Under the pieces are notes generated by a model that saw only the letters and a list, made by a program, of their open reading frames with translations, was not told the origin of the DNA and made no database searches. From Hyphomonadaceae bacterium (lineage in GTDB: Bacteria > Pseudomonadota > Alphaproteobacteria > Rhizobiales > Hyphomicrobiaceae), in NCBI GenBank assembly GCA_019747815.1, contig JAIEQJ010000060.1:1-64000 (forward strand): a stretch of DNA of 64,000 nucleotides, read 5' to 3'. This document shows, one piece after another, positions 17,507 through 25,162 of the stretch; the first letter of the stretch is position 1; each line of letters opens with the position of its first letter. The translations under genes were made by a program, and so were the position numbers.

Positions 17507-18652
17507 TTACCTTTCCGGTAGCACCCGCAACACGCGCCCTTCGGGGCTGTCCGTCAGCAGCCAGAGCGCGCCGTCCGGGCCGTTGCGCACATCGCGAATG
17601 CGCTCGCCCAGATGACCCAGCAGCCGCTCCTCGCCGACAATCTGCTCGCCCTTGAGCACGAGGCGGTGCACCGCCTGTCCGGCCAGCGCGCCGACGAACA
17701 GGTTGCCCGTCCACTCGGGCACGAGGCTGCCGGTATAGAACGCCATGCCCGAGGGCGCGATCGAGGGGTCCCAATAGTAGACCGGCTGCTCCATGCCGGC
17801 CTTGGCCGTGCCTTCGCCGATCTTCAAATAGGAGTAGTCGCGGCCGTAGGTGATGACCGGCCAGCCGTAGTTCCTCCCTGCTTGCGGAATGTTGATCTCA
17901 TCGCCGCCCCGCGCGCCGTGCTCGACGGTCCACAGCTTGCCGGTGCCGGGGTGAATGGCGGCCGACTGGGGATTGCGGTGGCCGTAGCTCCAGACCTCGG
18001 GCCGTGCGCCGGCTTTGTTGATAAACGGGTTGTCGGGCGGCACGGCGCCGTCGGGGCGGATGCGCACCACCTTGCCATAGTGGTTGCCGACGTCCTGGGC
18101 CTTGTCGCGCTGGAACCGCTCGCCCAGCGTGACGAACAGGGTGCCGTCGCGGGCAAAGGCCAGGCGCGAGCCGAAATGCATGCCGCCCGTGGTTGCGGGC
18201 TCCTGGCGGAAGATCACCGTCACATCGTCGAGGCGGGGGGCCTCCCCGCCGCCTGCGAGCCGCGCCCGCGCCACGCTGGTGCCGTTGCTGCCCTGCCCGC
18301 GCGGCTCCGAGTAGGACAGGAAGATGAGGCTGGATGACGCGAAGTCGGGGCTGAGCGCCACGTCCAGCAGCCCGCCCTGCCCGCTGGCGACAACCGGCGG
18401 CACGCCCTTCAGAGGCGGCGACAGCCGGCCGTCCCTGCCGATCAGCCGCAGGCGCCCGGGGCGCTCCGTCACCAATAGGCGGCCGTCCGGCAGGAAGGCC
18501 ATGCCCCAAGGGTGCACAAGCCCTCTGGCAAAGGTTTCTGTCTTGATCGCGGCTCCAGTCTTCTGCGGCGGCGCCTTGGTTGCTTCGGCGATCGCGGGCC
18601 GGGATCCGGCCAGGAGGCAGCCGGCCAAGGCCAGCAGGGGCAGCATTCGCAT
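17507..18652 (-). CDS. PQQ-dependent soluble aldose sugar dehydrogenase
   Basis: A 381-residue periplasmic six-bladed beta-propeller of the glucose/sorbosone dehydrogenase family. The signal peptide ends near SRPAIAEA. Family motifs are GLVHPWGMAFLPDGRLLVTE, the catalytic-His region SGQGGLLDVALSPDF, GGMHFGSRLAFARDGTLFVT, SYGHRNPQSAAIHPGTGKLW and VEHGARGGDEINIPQAGRNY. It oxidises aldose sugars using PQQ. It is monocistronic and divergent from dapF. The natural substrate is unknown. Confidence 0.88.
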   Translation of the reverse strand: MRMLPLLALAGCLLAGSRPAIAEATKAPPQKTGAAIKTETFARGLVHPWGMAFLPDGRLLVTERPGRLRLIGRDGRLSPPLKGVPPVVASGQGGLLDVALSPDFASSSLIFLSYSEPRGQGSNGTSVARARLAGGGEAPRLDDVTVIFRQEPATTGGMHFGSRLAFARDGTLFVTLGERFQRDKAQDVGNHYGKVVRIRPDGAVPPDNPFINKAGARPEVWSYGHRNPQSAAIHPGTGKLWTVEHGARGGDEINIPQAGRNYGWPVITYGRDYSYLKIGEGTAKAGMEQPVYYWDPSIAPSGMAFYTGSLVPEWTGNLFVGALAGQAVHRLVLKGEQIVGEERLLGHLGERIRDVRNGPDGALWLLTDSPEGRVLRVLPER

Positions 18653-18802
18653 GATCCGGCTCCCGGGTCGCCGCGCTGGGCGGGCGCTGTCTCAATGGCT
18701 ATGGCCCCGCCACCATTGCAAGACCGGTTATAGTCATATTTCTGCGATGACCTGCCACCGGGCTCGATTGTGCTGCCCGGGTTCCTCGCCATATAAGGGG
18801 CC

Positions 18803-19654
18803 ATGCCAGCGACCCTGCCCTTTCGCAAGATGAACGGACTCGGCAACGAGATCGTCGTGGTCGATCTGCGCGGCCGCAAGGAGGCGTTCACGGCCGCAGC
18901 CGCCCATGCCGTCGCCGAGCGGCCGGCTTCGCGCTTCGACCAGATGATGGTGCTGCACGATCCTCTGCGCGCCGGCACCGAAGCCTATGTTCGCATCTAC
19001 AATACCGACGGCTCGGAGGCGGAAGCCTGCGGCAACGGCATGCGCTGCGTCGGCTGGCTCGTGGCCGGCGAGACCGGCCGCAAGGCGCTCACGTTCGAGA
19101 CCAAGGCCGGCCTGCTCGATGTCCAGGTGCAGGACATCGCCCATATTACGGTCGATATGGGCCGTCCGAGGTTTCGCTGGCAGGACATTCCGCTGTCCGA
19201 GCCGTTCCACGACACCAGGGTCATCGAGCTGCAGATCGGCCCCATCGATATGCCAATTCTGCACACGCCCTCGGTGGTCAATGTCGGCAACCCCCATGCG
19301 GTCTTCTGGGTCGAGGACGTGAACGCCACCGATCTCGCCCGCATCGGCCCGATGCTTGAGAACCACCCGCTGTTCCCCGAGCGGGCCAACATCTCCCTGG
19401 CGCATGTCACCTCGCCCGCCACCATCACCCTGCGCACGTGGGAGCGCGGCGCGGGCCTCACCAAGGCCTGCGGCACCGCCGCCTGCGCCGCCGCCGTCTG
19501 TGCGGCCCGCAAGGGGCTGACGGGGCGGCAGGTCACGGTCATGCTGCCGGGCGGCCCGCTGGCCATCGCATGGACCGAGGACGATCGCATCCTGATGACG
19601 GGGCCGGTCGAGCTCGAGCACACGGGCGAGCTCGACGCGCTGGAGATGGCCTAA
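18803..19654 (+). CDS. dapF: Diaminopimelate epimerase
   Basis: A 283-residue cofactor-independent racemase that converts LL- to meso-diaminopimelate for lysine and peptidoglycan. The two catalytic cysteines are in [12 protein letters not shown] and in [12 protein letters not shown]. The N-terminus [19 protein letters not shown] is typical. It starts a plus-strand run dapF-mtaB-ftsY-yciB. Confidence 0.96.
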   Translation: MPATLPFRKMNGLGNEIVVVDLRGRKEAFTAAAAHAVAERPASRFDQMMVLHDPLRAGTEAYVRIYNTDGSEAEACGNGMRCVGWLVAGETGRKALTFETKAGLLDVQVQDIAHITVDMGRPRFRWQDIPLSEPFHDTRVIELQIGPIDMPILHTPSVVNVGNPHAVFWVEDVNATDLARIGPMLENHPLFPERANISLAHVTSPATITLRTWERGAGLTKACGTAACAAAVCAARKGLTGRQVTVMLPGGPLAIAWTEDDRILMTGPVELEHTGELDALEMA

Positions 19655-19781
19655 CGCCGTGACCAGCCATTCGCCAGGGACGCTGCTGTCGTCTCCCGCT
19701 CCGTGCTTGCAGGATGCGGGGCAGCACCCGGCGCCTGCGGCGGCCCCTCACCCCTTCCCCGCGCACGAGGTGGACGAGGGC

Positions 19782-21059
19782 ATGCGGGCCTCGGTGCGCG
19801 TCGTCACCATGGGGTGCCGGCTCAATGCCTACGAATCGGAGGTCATGCGGGGGCACGCCACGGCGGCGGGGCTCACGGACGCCGTCATCGTCAACACCTG
19901 CGCCGTAACCGCTGAAGCCGTGCGCCAGGCGGCGCAGACCATCCGCAGGCTCAGGCGCGAGAGCCCGCAGGCACGGATCATCGTCACGGGCTGCGCGGCG
20001 CAGATCGAGCCCGGGCGCTTCGCCGGCATGCCCGAGGTCGACGCGGTGCTCGGCAATGCCGAGAAGATGCGGCCCCAGTCGTTTCAGGGCCTCGGCGCCG
20101 GCGACAGCCCGCGCGTGGCCGTCAACGACATCATGTCGGCGCGCGAGACGGCGCAGCACATGATCGACGGCTTCGGCTCGCGCGCCCGCGCCTATGTCCA
20201 GGTGCAGAACGGCTGCGACCATCGCTGCACCTTCTGCATCATTCCCTACGGACGCGGGCCGTCGCGCTCGGTGCCGGCTGGCGAGGTGGTGGCCCAGCTC
20301 CGCCGGCTGGTCGAAGCCGGCTACGCCGAGATCGTGCTCACCGGCGTCGACATGACCGCGTACGGCCGCGACCTGCCGGGGGAGATGACGCTGGGCCGGC
20401 TGGTGCGCCACATCCTGCGCCATGTGCCCGAGCTCAAGCGGCTGCGGCTCTCTTCGATCGACCAGGTCGAGGCGGATGCCCACCTGATGGCGGCCATTGC
20501 CGAGGAGCCGCGCCTGATGCCGCATCTGCATCTGTCGCTGCAGTCGGGCGACGACATGATCCTCAAACGCATGAAGCGCCGGCATGTGCGGGCCGACGCT
20601 GTTCGGTTCTGCGCCGAGGCCCGCCGGCTGCGGCCGGACATCGTGTTCGGCGCCGATCTCATCGCCGGCTTCCCGACCGAAACCGAGGCCATGTTCGCCA
20701 ACTCGCTTGCGCTGGTGGACGCCTGCGGATTGACGTTTCTCCATGTGTTCCCCTATTCGCGCCGCACCGGCACGCCGGCCGCGCGCATGCCGCAAGTTCC
20801 CGGACCGGAGATCAAGCGCCGGGCCGCGCGGCTGCGCCGCCAGGGCGGGGCGGCGCTTGCCGTCTACCTCGATGCGCTCGTCGGCAGGGACGTCGAGGTG
20901 CTCATGGAGCGCGGCGATCTCGGGCGCACGCCGGGTTTTGCCGAGGTGCAGATGCCGCGCGGCGCCGCCGACGCTGGCGATGTCGTGTCCGCCCGCGTCA
21001 CTCGGTCCGACGGTGTCCGCTTGCAGGCTGAGCGGCTTTCTCCCAAGTGTGCTCCGTGA
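19782..21059 (+). CDS. mtaB: tRNA t6A37 methylthiotransferase MtaB
   Basis: A 425-residue radical SAM enzyme that converts t6A37 to ms2t6A37 in tRNA. The N-terminal UPF0004 domain holds three Fe-S cysteines (GCRLN, NTCAV, GCAAQ). The radical SAM CxxxCxxC is in GCDHRCTFCIIPYGRG, and the C-terminal part is TRAM-like. The ATG at 19782 matches the family N-terminus (RASVRVVTMGCRLNAYESE). An in-frame GTG at 19659, four bases after dapF, would add 41 low-complexity residues and cannot be excluded. The stop overlaps the ftsY start. Confidence 0.9.
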   Translation: MRASVRVVTMGCRLNAYESEVMRGHATAAGLTDAVIVNTCAVTAEAVRQAAQTIRRLRRESPQARIIVTGCAAQIEPGRFAGMPEVDAVLGNAEKMRPQSFQGLGAGDSPRVAVNDIMSARETAQHMIDGFGSRARAYVQVQNGCDHRCTFCIIPYGRGPSRSVPAGEVVAQLRRLVEAGYAEIVLTGVDMTAYGRDLPGEMTLGRLVRHILRHVPELKRLRLSSIDQVEADAHLMAAIAEEPRLMPHLHLSLQSGDDMILKRMKRRHVRADAVRFCAEARRLRPDIVFGADLIAGFPTETEAMFANSLALVDACGLTFLHVFPYSRRTGTPAARMPQVPGPEIKRRAARLRRQGGAALAVYLDALVGRDVEVLMERGDLGRTPGFAEVQMPRGAADAGDVVSARVTRSDGVRLQAERLSPKCAP

Positions 21060-22132
21060 GCGACAAACCGGAAAAGCGGGGCGGCTTCTTCGGCGCATTC
21101 CGGCGCGCTGCGATGCCGGCTGCGCCGGCGCCGGACCCCGGCGAGAGCCCTGCCGCCGCGGCGGTGCAAGCGCCTGAGGCCGCCGCCGCGACGGTGGCAG
21201 AGCCTGCCGGGGACAAGAAGCAGGGGTGGTTCCAGCGGCTCAAGGCGGGCTTGACCAAGACCTCCGCGCGGCTGTCGCAGGACATTGCCGGCATCTTTAC
21301 CAAGCGCAAGCTCGACGCCGATACGCTGGAGGAGCTGGAGGACCTGCTGATCCAGGCAGATCTTGGGGTCGACACGGCAATGCGCATCACCGCGGCCCTG
21401 GCCAAGGGCCGCCACGACAAGGAGATCACGCCCGAGGAGGTGCGGGCGGTGCTCGCCTCGGAGGTCGAGCGCGCGCTGGCGCCGGTGGCCAGGCCCCTGC
21501 GCATCGAGGGGGACCACCGGCCCCATGTGGTGCTGGTGGTGGGTGTCAACGGCACCGGCAAGACCACCACCATCGGCAAGATCGCGCATCAGCTCCGCCG
21601 GGAGGGCAAGACGGTGCTGCTGGCCGCCGGCGACACGTTTCGCGCCGCGGCCATCGATCAGCTCAAGATCTGGGGGGAGCGCACCGGCGCCGAGGTCGTG
21701 GCCCGCGCCGTGGGGGCCGATTCCGCGGGCCTCGCCTTCGATGCCCTGACGCTGGCCCGCGACAAGAGATGCGACGTGTTGCTAATAGACACGGCCGGCC
21801 GATTGCAGAACAAACAGGCATTGATGGACGAGCTCGAAAAGGTCCTTCGCGTATTGCGCAAGGTCGATCCGAGTGCGCCGCATCAGGTGCTTCTGGTGCT
21901 GGACGCGACGACCGGCCAGAATGCGCTTAACCAAGTGGAAGTCTTCAAGGATAAGGCAGGCGTCACAGGCCTTGTCATGACCAAGTTGGACGGCACCGCA
22001 CGAGGCGGCATCCTGGTCGCAATTTCGGCGAAGTTCGGCCTTCCTGTCCACGCCATTGGTGTCGGGGAAGGCATTGAGGATCTGTCGGCATTCGACGCGC
22101 GCGAGTTTGCGCGCGCGATTGCGCTGGGCTAG
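21056..22132 (+). CDS. ftsY: SRP receptor GTPase FtsY
   Basis: A 358-residue membrane-associated SRP receptor. An Ala/Pro-rich N-terminal region leads into the NG domain: GVNGTGKTTTIGKIAHQL (P-loop), DTFRAAAIDQLKIW, LLIDTAGRLQNK, and TKLDGTARGGILVAISAKF. A GTG start at 21056 overlaps the mtaB stop in the sequence GTGA; another GTG nine bases earlier is less likely. It partners Ffh encoded on the opposite strand 4 kb away. Confidence 0.95.
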   Translation: MSDKPEKRGGFFGAFRRAAMPAAPAPDPGESPAAAAVQAPEAAAATVAEPAGDKKQGWFQRLKAGLTKTSARLSQDIAGIFTKRKLDADTLEELEDLLIQADLGVDTAMRITAALAKGRHDKEITPEEVRAVLASEVERALAPVARPLRIEGDHRPHVVLVVGVNGTGKTTTIGKIAHQLRREGKTVLLAAGDTFRAAAIDQLKIWGERTGAEVVARAVGADSAGLAFDALTLARDKRCDVLLIDTAGRLQNKQALMDELEKVLRVLRKVDPSAPHQVLLVLDATTGQNALNQVEVFKDKAGVTGLVMTKLDGTARGGILVAISAKFGLPVHAIGVGEGIEDLSAFDAREFARAIALG

Positions 22133-22182
22133 GAATGAGCGAAGGGAGAGGCCGGACTTAAGAGCCGCCTGATAAAGCGAAC

Positions 22183-22845
22183 GTGGCAATTGAAACGATG
22201 AATTGGCGGCGCAGGCATTTTCCGTTCAACGCCGAGCAGACGGTCAACATCCTGGGCGAGATCGGGCCGCTGGTGGCGATGTTCCTCGTCAACGGCATCT
22301 ACGGCATCGCCGCGGGCACCTGGGCGCTGATCCTCACCACCGTCGTGTCGCTGGTGGCCAGCCTGTGGATGCTCGGCCGGCCGCCGATCATGCCCTTCAT
22401 CGCGGGCGCGGTCAGCGTCACGTTCGGCGCGCTGACCCTGATCACCGGCGATGCCATGTGGGTCCAGATCAAGGTGACGCTGTTCAACGCCTTGGTGGCG
22501 GGCGTGCTGTGGTTCGGCCTGCGGACCGGGCACAACTTCTTCCGCTTCGTCTTCAGCAAGACCTTCCACTACACCGAGGAGGGCTGGTACAAGCTGACGC
22601 GCAACGTGGCGCTGTTTTTCCTCGGCACGGCCGTCATCAACGAGGTGGTGCGGCTCGGCTTCGATGACTTCGAGATGTTTGCGCTCGATCGCATCTTCAC
22701 GGGCATCGATATCTGGATCCTGTTCAAGATTTTCATCATCATGCCCTTCACCGCCGCATTCTTCTGGTGGCAGGTGCGCCTGATGCAGAAATATCGCCTG
22801 CCGGCTGCCGCGGAGGCCGGGCCACGGAGCGACGGCGCGGCCTGA
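22183..22845 (+). CDS. YciB/IspZ-family septation protein, first copy
   Basis: A 220-residue inner-membrane protein of the YciB (intracellular septation protein A) family with about five hydrophobic segments. Recognisable are LGEIGPLVAMFLVNGIYG, the FNALVAGVLWFGLRTGHNF segment and EEGWYKLTRNVALFFLGTAV. The GTG at 22183 is used; an ATG at 22198 is also possible. A second YciB homologue begins 33 bases after its stop. Single YciB copies are usual after ftsY, and this copy is the more divergent of the two. Confidence 0.85.
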   Translation: MAIETMNWRRRHFPFNAEQTVNILGEIGPLVAMFLVNGIYGIAAGTWALILTTVVSLVASLWMLGRPPIMPFIAGAVSVTFGALTLITGDAMWVQIKVTLFNALVAGVLWFGLRTGHNFFRFVFSKTFHYTEEGWYKLTRNVALFFLGTAVINEVVRLGFDDFEMFALDRIFTGIDIWILFKIFIIMPFTAAFFWWQVRLMQKYRLPAAAEAGPRSDGAA

Positions 22846-22877
22846 CCGGTGAGCAACGCAAGGAATGGGCTACGGTC

Positions 22878-23459
22878 ATGACGAATGAGCCCGTGAGTGA
22901 ACGCCCGGCCGAGCCCAACTCGCTGCTCAAGCTGCTGATCGATCTGGGCCCGCTGCTGGTCTTCTTTCTCACTTACGCCAAGGCCGGGATCTTCTGGGCA
23001 ACGGGCGTCCTGATGGTGGCGACGGTGGCAGCCCTCATCGCCTCGCGCGTGCTGCTCGGGCGCTTTGCGCTGGCCCCGGCAGTCACCGCGGTGCTGGTGG
23101 TCGTGTTCGGCGGGCTGACCTTCCTTTTGGACGATCCGCGCTTCATCAAGATGAAGCCGACCATCATCAATCTGCTGTTTGCGGGCATTCTCGGGTTCGG
23201 CATCGCCACGGGTCGGCCGCTGCTCAAGATGCTCATGGGCGAGGCCCTGCGGCTGACCGACCAGGGCTGGCACAAGATGACGGTGCGCTGGGCGCTGTTC
23301 TTTGTCGCCATGGCGGTGGTCAACGAGATCGTCTGGCGCAATTTCTCGGAAGCGGCCTGGGTCAACTTCAAGGTGTTCGGCATCCTGCCGCTCACGTTGA
23401 TTTTCGCAATGGCGCAAGTCGGCCTGATCAAGCGCTACGAAGCGCGCGCGGACGCCTGA
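22878..23459 (+). CDS. yciB: YciB/IspZ-family septation protein, second copy
   Basis: A 193-residue inner-membrane YciB protein, implicated in envelope and septum synthesis. It has the family core LLKLLIDLGPLLVFFLTYAK, KPTIINLLFAGILGFGIATG and TDQGWHKMTVRWALFFVAMA, followed by NEIVWRN. It lines up with the upstream paralogue over its whole length, with moderate identity, and is probably the orthologue of the usual single copy. The start is the ATG at 22878. Confidence 0.88.
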   Translation: MTNEPVSERPAEPNSLLKLLIDLGPLLVFFLTYAKAGIFWATGVLMVATVAALIASRVLLGRFALAPAVTAVLVVVFGGLTFLLDDPRFIKMKPTIINLLFAGILGFGIATGRPLLKMLMGEALRLTDQGWHKMTVRWALFFVAMAVVNEIVWRNFSEAAWVNFKVFGILPLTLIFAMAQVGLIKRYEARADA

Positions 23460-23650
23460 GGCGTCGTCTGCTTTATCAAAAAATGGGACGCTATGACGCA
23501 TTTTTTAGCGTACGCGATTCCATGCCGATGTGTAATCTTGCATAAGACTGGCTCACCCGGATGATCCGTCCGCGTGGCTGTGTGCAACTCAAGAGCAGCG
23601 CGGTGGCCCAAATGCCAGTCAACGTACAGAGAGGGACTAGCAAAAGAGCA

Positions 23651-24106
23651 ATGAAACGCGACAGTAACGACCGCCTTAGTCGCTCCCCCATTCACCTGCT
23701 GCACCGCGCAGGCCAGTGTGCGGGAGACATCTTTCACGCAGAGATGAAGGTCGGGGGGCTGACACCGCGCCAGCTTGCCGTTCTGATCACGGTTTCGCAG
23801 AACGAGGGGCTCAGCCAGACCGGCCTTGTCGATCGCACCGGCATCGACCGTTCGACGCTGGCCGACATCGTGCGGCGGATGCAGAGGAAGGGCTTGCTGC
23901 AGCGCCGGCGCACCCGTGAGGATGCGCGCGCTTATGCGGTCAAGCTCACCGACGAGGGACGTCGCGTTCTGCGCTCGGCCGAGCCTCTGGCCAGGAAGGT
24001 CGACGAGCGGGTTCTGGAGGCGCTGCCCAGCAAGCAGCGCGAGCAGTTCATCGACGATCTGCAGTCCATCGTGGACGCGCTGCAGAAGATGTCGCCGCAA
24101 GGCTGA
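23651..24106 (+). CDS. MarR-family transcriptional regulator
   Basis: A 151-residue winged-helix repressor or activator. The core is GGLTPRQLAVLITVSQNEG, LSQTGLVDRTGIDRSTLADI (recognition helix) and VRRMQRKGLLQRRRTREDAR (wing), followed by a dimerisation helix at the C-terminus. In-frame ATGs at 23561 and 23612 would give longer, non-conserved N-termini; 23651 fits the family. It faces the fimbrial operon tail-to-tail, so control of that operon is not implied by position. Confidence 0.85.
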   Translation: MKRDSNDRLSRSPIHLLHRAGQCAGDIFHAEMKVGGLTPRQLAVLITVSQNEGLSQTGLVDRTGIDRSTLADIVRRMQRKGLLQRRRTREDARAYAVKLTDEGRRVLRSAEPLARKVDERVLEALPSKQREQFIDDLQSIVDALQKMSPQG

Positions 24107-24199
24107 CAGGCAACGCTGCCGATTATCGGCCGGCACGAAGGGCCTTCCGCAGGAGATTGCGGGGGGCTTTTCGCTTGCGCTCCTGAGACGGCCTGACGC

Positions 24200-25162
24200 T
24201 CAAAAGGACACGGTGACCGTGATGGTGTCCAGGAATGTGCCGGGGCTCGGCGTCGGCTGCGGAGGAACGCGGCCATAGACGGTGTGGCTTTGGGCAAAGC
24301 CCGATCCCGTGGCGGACACGGTATTGACCCCGCTCGTGCTCCCCCAAGGCTGTGACCTGGCCGGATTCTGGAACAGACCATAGGTGACGGTCTCGGCACC
24401 CTTCTGCATCTTGCGCAGCGTGGGGTTGGTGGCGCCGCTCAGTCCGCCGTCCAGGAGGATGGTGTAGGGGATTGTGTTGGAGCAGGTCACCGTCAGGGTG
24501 TTGGTGCTGTCGACATTGGCGGTGAGCAGGCCCGTGCTGCCGAAATCGAGCGTTGTCGCGCTGACGGTGCAGGACGGAACCACGGTCGCGGTGACCGTGA
24601 AGGTCGCCGTGCCCGTCGGGGTCGCCAGCGTGGCGCAATCCGGCGGCAGCAGCCCCAGCAGATAGGCCTGGAAGTTGATGGCCGTGAAGCCCGCGAAGGA
24701 GGACGTGTAGGTGCCCGGCGCCACGGCCTGCTGGCCCGCGGGAATGCGGGCGAACATGGTCCGTGACGTGCTGCCGCTGCCCAGCACCACCAGGGTAATG
24801 TCGGTCGGCGGCGCGGCCCCGGCCCACAGGCGCGATCCCCACACGGTCGAGAAGCCGGCATCCGAGAAGAGATTGTAATCAAGTTGCGCGGCACCGCTTT
24901 TCAGGAAGCGCGGATTGCCGGAGGGGTCGCCGCCGCTGGTTCCGGGCCCGACATTGGGGCAGGTGCGCACCGCGGAGAGCAGGATGCCAGAGCACGACGC
25001 AGAGTATGTGCCGCTGGTGGTGAACGCCGTATTGGCCGTCACGTCGATATTGCCGAAGTTGAGATTGTCGATGCTGAAATTGCAGGTCTGGGCCAGCGCC
25101 GGGCTTGCGGAGACCAGAAGGAGCACAACGGCGATGAGGCACGTTCGGCGGGCTGGCTTCAT
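24200..25162 (-). CDS. Spore coat U-domain fimbrial tip subunit (two SCPU domains)
   Basis: A 320-residue secreted protein with a signal peptide (CLIAVVLLLVSASPALAQ) and two tandem spore coat U domains. The first runs from TCNFSIDNLNFGNIDVTANT and the second from PSCTVSATTLDFGSTGLLTA to the C-terminal TITVTVSF. Cysteine pairs lie in each domain. A two-domain SCPU protein at the end of an archaic chaperone-usher operon corresponds to the tip adhesin (CsuE-like). The ATG overlaps the usher stop by four bases (ATGA). The C-terminal half resembles the major subunit at 28310-28828, including the shared VYGRVPPQPTPSPGT segment. Confidence 0.85.
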   Translation of the reverse strand: MKPARRTCLIAVVLLLVSASPALAQTCNFSIDNLNFGNIDVTANTAFTTSGTYSASCSGILLSAVRTCPNVGPGTSGGDPSGNPRFLKSGAAQLDYNLFSDAGFSTVWGSRLWAGAAPPTDITLVVLGSGSTSRTMFARIPAGQQAVAPGTYTSSFAGFTAINFQAYLLGLLPPDCATLATPTGTATFTVTATVVPSCTVSATTLDFGSTGLLTANVDSTNTLTVTCSNTIPYTILLDGGLSGATNPTLRKMQKGAETVTYGLFQNPARSQPWGSTSGVNTVSATGSGFAQSHTVYGRVPPQPTPSPGTFLDTITVTVSF

